From Halorussus sp. MSC15.2 (GTDB lineage Archaea; Halobacteriota; Halobacteria; Halobacteriales; Haladaptataceae), in contig NZ_VSLZ01000001.1 in assembly GCF_010747475.1 (NCBI RefSeq), positions 744,001 to 808,000 on the forward strand: 64,000 bases of DNA, read 5' to 3'. Made by a program: the position numbers and the translations under genes. Below are positions 21,040 to 28,361 of the stretch, piece by piece (within the stretch, counting starts at the first letter, position 1; every line of letters starts with the position of its first letter). The notes under the pieces are model-generated. The model saw only the letters and a list, made by a program, of their open reading frames with translations, was not told the origin of the DNA and searched no databases.

Positions 21040-21294
21040 ATGTGCGAGCAGGGAGATTGGATGCGACCAGAGGACGACCACTTGCTCGCCTTGCTCCGTA
21101 CCGAGCGTAAGGATACGTTCACCGCCATCGCCGCGCAACTCCCGTTCCCGCGCGAGCGAGTCGCCGAGCGCTGTCGGACGCTGGCGTCGTACGGTCTGGT
21201 CGAACACCTCGGCAGCGACATTTACACCATCAGTCCGCTCGGGGAGCGGTATCTCGACGGTGAAGTCGAGGCGGCGGAACTGGAAGAGTGCTGA
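21040..21294 (+). CDS. PhiH1-repressor-like winged-helix regulator
   Basis: From ATG 21040 this is 84 residues. MCEQGDWMRPEDDHLLALLR aligns with the start of haloarchaeal PhiH1-repressor homologues (typically M-x-x-x-G-x-W-M-x-P-x-D). It continues with RERVAERCRTLASYGLVEHLG and IYTISPLGERYLDGEVEAAEL, the winged helix and the family's usual C-terminal end. In-frame ATGs at 21010 and 21016 are possible but would add an uncharacteristic basic stretch. It is a likely small transcription regulator with unknown targets. Confidence 0.75.
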   Translation: MCEQGDWMRPEDDHLLALLRTERKDTFTAIAAQLPFPRERVAERCRTLASYGLVEHLGSDIYTISPLGERYLDGEVEAAELEEC

Positions 21295-21565
21295 CTCGGA
21301 CGCAAGTAACCCCGGAGATATTCCCGAACACGTACTGCACACCGGTTACTCCGTTGTCGAGACGACTAAGGCCGAGCAAAATAGTGGACCGAACTGCAAC
21401 GGTGGTACAGACGTTCGGGAACTCCGAAACGATACGTCCCTAGTTTCGGAGATGGCCGCAACGGTCGAAACCGACCGGAACCGACGGGACTGGTGGCGGT
21501 GTTTAGGAGGTCTCCCTGAGTGGAGCGACGTACGAGCGGGCGTCCTCGCCCGCACTCTACCCACC

Positions 21566-21898
21566 ATGGCCGTAACTACGAACCCCGAACACGTGAATCG
21601 CGAAACGACGTTCGAACTACTGAGCAATCCCGTCCGCGAGGCGATTATCTCGACCCTCCACGAGTCCGGGTCCGTCGAGCGGGAACGCCTAACCGAGACG
21701 CTGACGACCGACACCGACGAGGGCGCTCGTCGCCGGACTCGCATCGCGCTTCACCACAACCACCTCCCGAGACTGGCCGACGCCGGGTTGCTAGTCTACG
21801 ACGAGGAGACGGTGACTGCGACGAGTCGGTTGGCGGCCGTCGCCGACCGAGTGGCGGCGCTCGACGAACTCGACGACTCCCTCACGCGAGCCGAATAG
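21566..21898 (+). CDS. DUF7344-type winged-helix regulator
   Basis: From ATG 21566 this is 110 residues. ETTFELLSNPVREAIISTLHES, then HHNHLPRLADAGLLVYDEE and a helical tail, fit the DUF7344 winged-helix pattern. An in-frame ATG at 21452 would add 38 residues of poor character, so the later start is chosen. The stop is two bases before the start of a small zinc-ribbon gene, suggesting one transcript. It is probably a DNA-binding regulator; its target is not visible. Confidence 0.7.
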   Translation: MAVTTNPEHVNRETTFELLSNPVREAIISTLHESGSVERERLTETLTTDTDEGARRRTRIALHHNHLPRLADAGLLVYDEETVTATSRLAAVADRVAALDELDDSLTRAE

Positions 21899-21900
21899 CG

Positions 21901-22047
21901 ATGGTCGTTCACGCGCTTCAGTGCACGGAGTGTACCGAGACCAGAATCGGCCGCGACACCGAGGACGGCGTTCGCCCAGTCAAGCGTGCGTGTCCGAACT
22001 GCGGGTCCACGTCGGCGGTACCGTTGGCGACGACGCAGACGAACTGA
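21901..22047 (+). CDS. Small CxxC zinc-ribbon protein
   Basis: This protein of 48 residues starts at ATG 21901. Two CxxC pairs (LQCTECTE and RACPNCGS) about 25 residues apart form a likely zinc ribbon. It begins two bases after the stop of the DUF7344 gene, so the two are probably co-transcribed. Such mini zinc-finger proteins are common in haloarchaea; their roles are mostly unknown. Confidence 0.65.
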   Translation: MVVHALQCTECTETRIGRDTEDGVRPVKRACPNCGSTSAVPLATTQTN

Positions 22048-22301
22048 GTCGCGCCGGGGGCCTCCTACGACGGGTGACTCGCCGTCGGCGGTGTCACTTC
22101 TTGCGGCGGCCGATATGAGGAGGACTATCGCCAGTCTCAGGTCGTGGTATCGCCGTCTCATCGCTCGTCGAGACGGTTCGATACCCGAACAAACGCATTA
22201 CGTATCCTACAATACGGATTTTAGTGTCCGATAGTTCGTGTCGGGTTCGACGAGTTCATCGCCGAGAACAGAGGCTACCGGAGGAAACAAAATCCTGAGA
22301 A

Positions 22302-22451
22302 TGCCCGGGGAGGGCTCCGAACCCTCGATCTCCGCATGACCCAGGTACGAGGCTCGGCGGGCCCCTTGGGCATGGGAGGCTTCCAAGGCCTGAGCACCGA
22401 ATCTCAGTAACCCTATGAGTGCGGCGCTATGTCCAGCTAAGCCACCCGGGC
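22302..22451 (-). tRNA. tRNA-Met (CAT), elongator type, with a 76-base intron
   Basis: The acceptor stem is GCCCGGG (5', at 22451) with CCCGGGC plus A at the 3' end (22302). The T arm (GAGGG TTCGGAG CCCTC) and the D arm GGCTTAGCTGG are present. The anticodon CAT lies at 22417-22415 inside the loop CTCATA. The exons are 22451-22414 and 22337-22302; the intron is 22413-22338, right after the base following the anticodon, the usual archaeal position. The anticodon stem CCGCA/TGCGG forms only when the intron is removed. Haloarchaeal elongator tRNA-Met is known to carry an intron of about this size. The splicing endonuclease would recognise a bulge-helix-bulge at the junctions. Confidence 0.93.
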
Positions 22452-22475
22452 TCGGTTTCGAGTAGGGCGGTTCTA

Positions 22476-22488
22476 CTCTTTAAAGTTC
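22476..22488 (-). promoter_or_regulatory. TATA box of tRNA-Met
   Basis: The sequence ctctttaaag on this stretch, read on the minus strand as CTTTAAAG, lies about 27-35 bases upstream of the tRNA 5' end. That is the normal archaeal TATA spacing. Confidence 0.55.
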
Positions 22489-22685
22489 TCATCTCGAACG
22501 GGTTCGCCACACCGAAGCACGGAGGTTCCGGCGGTCGGCGGGAACGTCCGTTGCAGGGCGACGAACCCACGACGACGAACGGTTGGCCGACCGTCACGCT
22601 TGCGGACTGAGGCGTGTCACACCGCGTGAATAAACCGCGGCACTCACCCGGCGGATTTAAGCCGGGGGGATAATCATACCTGAGC

Positions 22686-24002
22686 ATGAACGTTCCCGGA
22701 ATCGTACAGTCCCGACTCGACGGCGAACAGGTCGCGGCGAAGGTGTCCCTCGGCGGTGAGGACGGTCTCTACGTGACCCGCACGCGGACCCTCATCTACC
22801 GCGCCGACGGACTCCTGAGCGACGAGTCCGTCGAGGAGTACCCTCACGAGGCCGAGCGAATCGAAATCTCGGAGGGGCGACGCAAGTCGTCGGTCGAACT
22901 CGATTACGGTATCGACGGCGAAGAGAAGTTCAAGGTGCCGAGCAACCGACTCTACGAGGCGCTCCACCCCGTGCTGGCGGGCGTGCTGAACGCCGCGGAC
23001 GTGACCGGACCGGACGAGACGGTCAAGCAGACCTACCAGTTCAGCGAACTCACGCTCGTCATCACCAGCGAACGCGTCGTCAAACACGTCGGCGCGGCGG
23101 TCTGGGACCAGGACTACGAGGAGTTCCACTTCGACGACGTGACTGCCCTCGACGTGGAGAAAGGCAGCGTCTCCTCCCAGATAATCATCGAGAGCGCTGG
23201 CCGACCCCAGCGCATCAAGACCCCGAGCGACCAGACCCGAGAGGTCCGCGAGCGCATCGAGCGCGCACTGCTCGAACACCACGACAAGGGTTCCTACGAG
23301 GAGTTCGCCCGCGAACACGCCGACCCGGACGACCACGCCGAGGCCGAAGGCGAGCAGTCCGCCGAGACCGAGTCCGCGAACGACAGTGACGCCGACCCGC
23401 TGGCCGGTGGCGGCGTCGCCCCCATCGACGCTAATCCTCCGGAACTCGACGACGACGGTGCGATTATCGAGAACGAGGAGAGCGTGACGACCGCCGAGCG
23501 TGACGACGAGGACGCGGTGAGCGCCGCCGAGGCGAGCGACGCCGCGGCGAAGGCCGCCGCAGCGAGTTCGAACGCGTCGGAACCCGCCGAGCGCACCGAC
23601 GACGTCAGTTCGACCGAAACGCGGACCGCCGACGGTGCGTCGGCGGCCGACGGCGCAACGCAGTCGGTGGGCACCGACGACGTGGCTCTGACCGACGACC
23701 CCGCCGACGCGAGCGGGACTGCCACCGCGACGGCGACCGGCGACGCGGCCGCAAGTTCGGGAGAGAACGGCGAGTCGGTCGGGAGGGCTGACTCCGACGG
23801 GATGGCTGGCTCAGACGCCGCGAGTGACTCGGAAGGGTTCGCCGACTCCGGCTTCGAACCGGCGAGTTCGGAGACCGAGCGCGACTCCACCGAGGAGCAA
23901 CTGGCGGCGTTGACCGAGGCGGTCCAGCGCCAGAACGAACTGCTCGCCGAGCAACAGCGGACGCTCGAGACGCTCATCGAGGAACTCAGTCGCGGTCGGT
24001 GA
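22686..24002 (+). CDS. Haloarchaeal conserved protein with PH-like N-terminal domain (DUF7115-like) and coiled-coil tail
   Basis: This protein of 438 residues starts at ATG 22686, with a TATA-like tttaag about 30 bases upstream and so probably leaderless. Residues 1 to about 205 form a conserved domain: MNVPGIVQSRLDGEQVAAKV, LIYRADGLLSDESVEEYPHEAERI, then a second repeat-like unit with LTLVITSERVVKH. The alternation of strands suggests two PH-like (bPH) units. A very acidic, low-complexity linker of about 190 residues follows, then a short helical C-terminus (EEQLAALTEAVQRQNELLAEQ) that should form a coiled coil. From memory it matches a haloarchaeal family labelled DUF7115; the function is unknown. 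Confidence 0.75.
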   Translation: MNVPGIVQSRLDGEQVAAKVSLGGEDGLYVTRTRTLIYRADGLLSDESVEEYPHEAERIEISEGRRKSSVELDYGIDGEEKFKVPSNRLYEALHPVLAGVLNAADVTGPDETVKQTYQFSELTLVITSERVVKHVGAAVWDQDYEEFHFDDVTALDVEKGSVSSQIIIESAGRPQRIKTPSDQTREVRERIERALLEHHDKGSYEEFAREHADPDDHAEAEGEQSAETESANDSDADPLAGGGVAPIDANPPELDDDGAIIENEESVTTAERDDEDAVSAAEASDAAAKAAAASSNASEPAERTDDVSSTETRTADGASAADGATQSVGTDDVALTDDPADASGTATATATGDAAASSGENGESVGRADSDGMAGSDAASDSEGFADSGFEPASSETERDSTEEQLAALTEAVQRQNELLAEQQRTLETLIEELSRGR

Positions 24003-24028
24003 GCGCGGGTCCCCCTCACTTCGGACGC

Positions 24029-24454
24029 TCAGTCCCGGCCGGTGACCTTCCGGATGCACTCCGGGCCGAACGCGCCGTGTTCTCCCGCGTCGAGTTTGAT
24101 GAAGTACCCCGTCGAGATGCCCGCACCGCATCGGCGACACGAGAACTCTCCCTCTTTGGTGACGACCTCGCTCTGAAAACTGACGTACCCGCCGCCGGTG
24201 GTCTTCACGATACCGTCCTCGCGCTCGATGAAGCCCCGCTTCTCGGCCTCGTCCAGAATCTTCCGCGTGGTCGCGGGGTGTGTCGTGACGGTCTCGATTC
24301 GGTCCACGGCCTCGGCGACCGATAACTCGGGGTGTTCGAGCTTCGAGAGGAATTCGACGCCCACCTCCACGGGGTCCGCGTCTCCGTTCTCACGGTCCGC
24401 GTCGCTGTCGGAGTCGCCGGGCGCGGCGTCCTCGCCTGCGGCGTCGTCGGCCAT
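24029..24454 (-). CDS. Haloarchaeal DUF5830-like zinc-containing protein
   Basis: This protein of 141 residues starts at ATG 24454. An acidic N-terminal stretch of about 30 residues leads into a winged-helix-like segment (LSVAEAVDRIETVTTHPATTRKILDEAEKRGFIERED). The C-terminal part is FSCRRCGAGISTGYFIKL and EHGAFGPECIRKV, with Cys positioned to bind zinc. I believe this is the haloarchaeal DUF5830 family. A regulatory or nucleic-acid-binding role is plausible but not shown. It converges on the DUF7115-like gene with 26 bases between. Confidence 0.7.
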   Translation of the reverse strand: MADDAAGEDAAPGDSDSDADRENGDADPVEVGVEFLSKLEHPELSVAEAVDRIETVTTHPATTRKILDEAEKRGFIEREDGIVKTTGGGYVSFQSEVVTKEGEFSCRRCGAGISTGYFIKLDAGEHGAFGPECIRKVTGRD

Positions 24455-24595
24455 CGCTTCGGAGTCGGCCGCGAGACGGATTAAAGGTTGCGCGAGACCG
24501 GGTATCGAACGCGACGCCGTCGAAGCCCGACTTCGGTCGAAACTCGCGGTCCGACCCAAAAAGCGGATACCCACCGAACGAAAACCCACGGAGCG

Positions 24596-25243
24596 ATGAC
24601 CGCCGTCCCGCGCCGCCAAGTGGCAGGGCTCGCCCTCCTCGCCGTCGTCGCGGCCGCGAGCGTCCTCGCCGGACCGGAGTACCTTCTGGCAACCGCCCGA
24701 CGACTCGCCGACCGACCGCTCCGTTTCGGCGTCCTGCTCGTCGGCGTCTACCTCGTCCGACCGCTGTTCGCGTGGCCGACCACGCTCGTCGCCGTCCTCG
24801 CGGGGTACGCCTACGGTCCCGTCGTCGGCTTCCCCGTCGCGCTCGCCGGGACGACCGCGAGCGCGCTCGTGCCGTTTCTCGTCGCGCGCTATCTCGGCGC
24901 GGGGTCGGGGCTGGTCGCGCGCCTCGGCGACTCCGGCGAGCGGTTCTTCGCCGCGACGGGCGACCTGCGCGGGATGGTCGCCTCTCGACTCGCGCCCGCG
25001 CCCTCCGACCCCGTCTCCGCCGCGGCGGGTCTCTCCGGCGTCTCCACGGGTGCGTTCGTCGCCGGGACGGCCGTCGGCGAGGTTCCGTGGACCGTCGCGG
25101 CCGTGCTCGCGGGGAGTTCGCTCGACGGACTCTCGACCACCGGCCTGTCCGCGGTCAGTTGGGAACTCGTCGCCGCGGCGGCCGCGGTGGCGGTCGCGCT
25201 GCTCGCCGGTCCGGCCTACCGCGCCGCGAGCGCCCGCCGGTAG
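24596..25243 (+). CDS. TVP38/TMEM64 (VTT domain) membrane protein
   Basis: This protein of 215 residues starts at ATG 24596. It has a first helix of LALLAVVAAASVLAGPEYLL, then the VTT core: RPLFAWPTTLVAVLAGYAYGPVVGFPVALAGTTASALVPFLVARYLG. A re-entrant region follows (SRLAPAPSDPVSAAAGLSGVSTGAFVAGTAVGEVPWTVAAVLAGSS), matching the DedA/TVP38 pattern of Pro- and Gly-rich hairpins. About five to six membrane helices are expected. Family members act in lipid scrambling or transport; the substrate here is unknown. Confidence 0.85.
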   Translation: MTAVPRRQVAGLALLAVVAAASVLAGPEYLLATARRLADRPLRFGVLLVGVYLVRPLFAWPTTLVAVLAGYAYGPVVGFPVALAGTTASALVPFLVARYLGAGSGLVARLGDSGERFFAATGDLRGMVASRLAPAPSDPVSAAAGLSGVSTGAFVAGTAVGEVPWTVAAVLAGSSLDGLSTTGLSAVSWELVAAAAAVAVALLAGPAYRAASARR

Positions 25244-25375
25244 TTCGGCCGCGACCGGCGGGCCGTTACCGCCGACGAATTCGGAACGAAATTGGAACGG
25301 AGTCGGAACGGACTCCGAACGAAGCGGGTGAGAGTCCGAAAAACTCCTTTTAGGGTGGCTCTCGCCGGTAGAACC

Positions 25376-25915
25376 ATGCGATTCGTAACTCCAGTTACGC
25401 TGGCGCTGGTCGTGCTGACAGTCTTCGCCGCACCGATTGCGGCCCAAGAGACGGTGGCCGAGTGCGGCCCGACGACCAACGACGGGATGATGGCCAACGA
25501 GACGATGGGTGAGACGACCGAAATGATGGAGAACGAGATGACTGAGACGATGGGCGGCGATTCGACGAACGACTCGACGGGCGAAACGACCGAATCGATG
25601 GACGGGACGTCGAACGAGAGCACCACGGAGTCCATGGCCGGTTCGATGAACGACACCACGACCGGGACGATGGACGACTCGACGAGCGAGACGACCGCCT
25701 GTTCGGACGAGTCGATGGGAGGCGATTCGATGGCGGACGACACCACAGAGATGGGCGACTCCATGGCCGACGATACCACAGAGATGGACGACTCGATGAA
25801 CGACACGACCGGCGCGCCCAAGAGCGGGTCGAGCGCGTTCGCGCCCGGGTTCGGAATCGGAGCGGCAATCGCCGCACTGGCGGCGGCGTTGTACGTCGCA
25901 CGGGGGCGACCGTGA
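25376..25915 (+). CDS. Methionine-rich secreted protein with PGF-CTERM-like anchor
   Basis: This protein of 179 residues starts at ATG 25376, with a TATA-like cctttta about 25-30 bases upstream, so leaderless. Residues 1 to about 24 are a signal peptide (LALVVLTVFAAPIAAQE). The next 105 or so residues are very unusual: almost only Thr, Ser, Asp, Glu, Gly, Asn and Met, with 17 Met, often in short units such as DDTTEM, DSMADD or TESM. Two Cys are present. The C-terminus has FAPGFGIG followed by a hydrophobic helix and basic end, a PGF-CTERM-type signal for archaeosortase anchoring. The stop overlaps the start of the molybdoenzyme gene (GTGA), so the two products are coupled. A role as a sacrificial oxidant target or metal binder at the cell surface is inferred, not shown. 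Confidence 0.8.
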   Translation: MRFVTPVTLALVVLTVFAAPIAAQETVAECGPTTNDGMMANETMGETTEMMENEMTETMGGDSTNDSTGETTESMDGTSNESTTESMAGSMNDTTTGTMDDSTSETTACSDESMGGDSMADDTTEMGDSMADDTTEMDDSMNDTTGAPKSGSSAFAPGFGIGAAIAALAAALYVARGRP

Positions 25916-27489
25916 CTGACGCACCCGGCGAGTCGGCGGACCGCTCGGACCCGTCTGTCGGGGGCGGTGACCGCCGTACCCTGCTCGAATCGGCCGTCGT
26001 CGCCGCCTCGGCGGGCGTCGCGGCCGTCGCCGGGTCGTACGCCGTCGCGGGTCTTACGCCCGCGTTCGTCGCCGCGCCGGTGAGCGACCTCGTGGTCGCC
26101 TCGACGCCCGACGCGGTAATCGCGTGGTCCATCCAGACCCTCGGCGACCTCGGGAGCCAACTCGGATTCCTGTTGGCGCTCGCGCTCACGGTGGCACTGT
26201 TCGCCCTGACGAGCGCGCTCGGAATCGCGCTCGCCGCCCAGTTCGAGGTCCCGGCGTCGCCGGTCGTCGCCGTGGCTGGCGTCGCCGCGGCGCTGGCGCT
26301 CACGGGGTCGGCCGCCTCCACGCTCGCCGCGGGCGCGAGCGCGGGTATCGTCGCGGGTCTGGCGTCGGTCGGCGGTGGCGCGGACGACGCGGGTTCGCCC
26401 GCACCGGGAACGGCCCGGCGGCGCGTCCTTCAGGCCGTCGCAGGTGCGTTCGCGGTCGGCGGGGCGGGTGCGGTCCTCGGGTCCGGCCGAGGCGACGAGA
26501 TTCCGACCCCGGACGACGGGTCGGTCTCGGCCGACGTGGAGTCGCTCCTCGGCGAGGCCGAGGGGCGGTCTCTCGACGTGGAGGGCATCGAACCGCTCGT
26601 CAGCGAGCAGTTCTATCAGGTGGACATCAACAACGTGGACCCCACGGTGGACCGCGAGGACTGGACACTGGCCGTGACCGGCGCAGTTGAGGAGGACGTG
26701 GAGTTCGGCTACGACGAAATCGCGGGGATGTCGGAGTCGGTCGAACACCGCTTCGTCACCCTGCGGTGCGTCGGGGAGGGACTGAACGGCAAGAAGATGG
26801 ACACCGCGCTCTGGACCGGCGTGCCGGTGACAGACCTGCTCGACGCGGCCGGTATCGACGCCTCGGGAAACTGCTGTGTCATGCTCCGGGCCGCCGACGA
26901 CTACTTCGAGGAGTTCCCGCTGTCGGCCCTCCAGAACGGCTTCTTGGCCTTCGAGATGAACGGCCGGAGACTCCCCCGCAGTCACGGCTACCCCGTGCGG
27001 GCGCTGATTCCGGGCCACTGGGGCGAGATAAACGTCAAGTGGCTCACCGAAATCGAGGTGCTGGAACGGGAGGCGAAGGGCTACTGGGAGAAGCGCGGGT
27101 GGCACGGCACCGGCCCGGTCAACACCGTCGCCAAACTCCACGCCGTCAACCACCTCGACGGGGGCGAGATTCAGGTCGGCGGACACGCCTACGCGGGCAC
27201 GCGAGGAATCCGGAAGGTCGAGGTCTCGACGGACGGCGGAGCGTCGTGGAGCGAGGCGACCCTCTCGGACCCGCTCCCCGCAGGCACCGGCGAGGCGGGT
27301 TCGGCGAGCGGACGGGCGGAGTCGGCCGAGGACGCGTGGCGACAGTGGGAGTACACTTACGAGGCCACGGCCCCGCACGAGGTGGTCGTGCGCGCGACCG
27401 ACGGCGAGGGGACCCTGCAACCGAGCGAGGAGAGCGAGGCGTTCCCCAGCGGTCCGACCGGATGGGTCTCCAGACGCGTCGAGCCGTAA
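25912..27489 (+). CDS. Membrane-attached sulfite-oxidase-family molybdopterin oxidoreductase
   Basis: This protein of 525 residues starts at GTG 25912. Residues 20-180 hold several hydrophobic segments (four or so membrane helices), with an RR pair at each end (GDRRTLLESAVV and ARRRVLQAVAGAFAVGG). The catalytic part (about 230 onwards) is the SUOX fold: FYQVDINNVDPTVDREDW, then TLRCVGEGLNG with the Mo-ligand Cys at residue 286, RSHGYPVRALIPGHWGEINVKWL, and the C-terminal dimer domain GIRKVEVSTDGGASWSEA. The reductase or oxidase domain probably faces outside. Known relatives oxidise sulfite or reduce methionine sulfoxide (MsrP). It is coupled to the methionine-rich protein gene and followed by a regulator gene. 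Confidence 0.88.
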   Translation: MTDAPGESADRSDPSVGGGDRRTLLESAVVAASAGVAAVAGSYAVAGLTPAFVAAPVSDLVVASTPDAVIAWSIQTLGDLGSQLGFLLALALTVALFALTSALGIALAAQFEVPASPVVAVAGVAAALALTGSAASTLAAGASAGIVAGLASVGGGADDAGSPAPGTARRRVLQAVAGAFAVGGAGAVLGSGRGDEIPTPDDGSVSADVESLLGEAEGRSLDVEGIEPLVSEQFYQVDINNVDPTVDREDWTLAVTGAVEEDVEFGYDEIAGMSESVEHRFVTLRCVGEGLNGKKMDTALWTGVPVTDLLDAAGIDASGNCCVMLRAADDYFEEFPLSALQNGFLAFEMNGRRLPRSHGYPVRALIPGHWGEINVKWLTEIEVLEREAKGYWEKRGWHGTGPVNTVAKLHAVNHLDGGEIQVGGHAYAGTRGIRKVEVSTDGGASWSEATLSDPLPAGTGEAGSASGRAESAEDAWRQWEYTYEATAPHEVVVRATDGEGTLQPSEESEAFPSGPTGWVSRRVEP

Positions 27490-27526
27490 GTATAAGGGCC
27501 GTGACTGATAACCGAGGGACAGCGCG

Positions 27527-27802
27527 ATGGACAAGGCGCTCTGGTACCTGCTCACGGCGACGCGCGGCGGGGAGAACCGCGCGCGCATCATCCGCGCGCT
27601 CTCGGAGCGCCCACGCAACGCCAACCAACTCGCGGAGGTTCTGGACGTGCGGTACAAGACGGTCCGCCACCACCTCGATATGCTGGAAGACCACGACGTG
27701 GTCGACCCCGGCGACAACGAGTACGGGAAACTCTACTTCCTCACCGACCAGTTCGAGCAGCACCGCGAAGCCTTCGAGGAGATTATGGAACACATCGAAT
27801 GA
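27527..27802 (+). CDS. ArsR-type winged-helix regulator
   Basis: This protein of 91 residues starts at ATG 27527. RARIIRALSERPRNANQLAEVLDVRYKTVRHHLDMLEDHDVV is a clear winged helix-turn-helix; the rest is a short wing and tail helix (TDQFEQHREAFEEIMEHIE). It follows the molybdoenzyme gene by 37 bases and precedes a small membrane protein gene by 15. It is a likely local regulator of the redox cluster, though no ligand-binding Cys cluster is visible, so the signal is unknown. Confidence 0.85.
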   Translation: MDKALWYLLTATRGGENRARIIRALSERPRNANQLAEVLDVRYKTVRHHLDMLEDHDVVDPGDNEYGKLYFLTDQFEQHREAFEEIMEHIE

Positions 27803-27817
27803 CACGGAGACGATAAC

Positions 27818-28105
27818 ATGAGTACGATACAGTTTGCCAGCGGAATCGCGGTCGTGAACATCCTCCTGCTCGGTCTGCTCACGTCCGTGTGGGTGCGCAA
27901 CTACCGGAAGTTCCGCACGTCGCTGCTGCTCGGACTGGTCGCGTTCGGGAGCGTCATGCTCGCCGAGAACGTGGTCGCCATCTACTTCTTCTTCAGCATG
28001 AAGATGCTCTACTCGGGCGACCCCACCGTCCAGCAGGCCGTACTGGTGCTTCGCGGTCTCCAGTTCGTCGCCGTCGCGTTCCTGACGTGGGTGACGATGA
28101 AGTAG
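27818..28105 (+). CDS. Small three-helix membrane protein
   Basis: This protein of 95 residues starts at ATG 27818. Hydrophobic segments are ASGIAVVNILLLGLLTSVWV, SLLLGLVAFGSVMLAENVVAIYFFF and AVLVLRGLQFVAVAFLTWVTM. No metal-binding His pair of the MsrQ/YedZ type is evident. It is probably co-transcribed with the wHTH gene upstream (gap 15 bases). The function is unknown. Confidence 0.75.
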   Translation: MSTIQFASGIAVVNILLLGLLTSVWVRNYRKFRTSLLLGLVAFGSVMLAENVVAIYFFFSMKMLYSGDPTVQQAVLVLRGLQFVAVAFLTWVTMK

Positions 28106-28162
28106 GCAGTCCGGACGAGAACCGGTCGGTCAGCGACGATCGAGGGAAGTGAGGGCGGGCGC

Positions 28163-28324
28163 TCAGTAGAAGGTGTCGGCGCAGTCCATGATGACGCCGT
28201 GGTTCGGACAGACGTACTTGCAGTGACGATGGTACATCGACTCCTCGCAGATGGGGCACGGTCGGCCGCCTCGCTCGGCCGTTCCGTCGGCCTTGGCGTC
28301 CGAACTACCGCCCGTGTCGCTCAT
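28163..28324 (-). CDS. Small zinc-finger protein (haloarchaeal mini protein)
   Basis: This protein of 53 residues starts at ATG 28324. The core is RPCPICEESMYHRHCKYVCP then NHGVIMDCADTFY: Cys and His spaced as CxxC, HRHC, C, H and C, a typical zinc-knuckle set, with a short Gly/Ser-rich leader. It resembles the haloarchaeal small zinc-finger proteins of the HVO_2523 type, from memory. The role is unknown. It shares its strand with the arylsulfotransferase-like gene 37 bases upstream. Confidence 0.75.
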   Translation of the reverse strand: MSDTGGSSDAKADGTAERGGRPCPICEESMYHRHCKYVCPNHGVIMDCADTFY

Positions 28325-28361
28325 AGCCGACAGTCACGCCGCGAGCGCCATCACTGTTTCC

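Noticed and set aside
24029-27717. Long minus-strand reading frames (over 600 and over 800 codons) across 24.0-27.7 kb
   Set aside because: They are frames opposite to well-supported plus-strand genes; high GC leaves long open frames. Only the part at 24029-24454 has family-like sequence.
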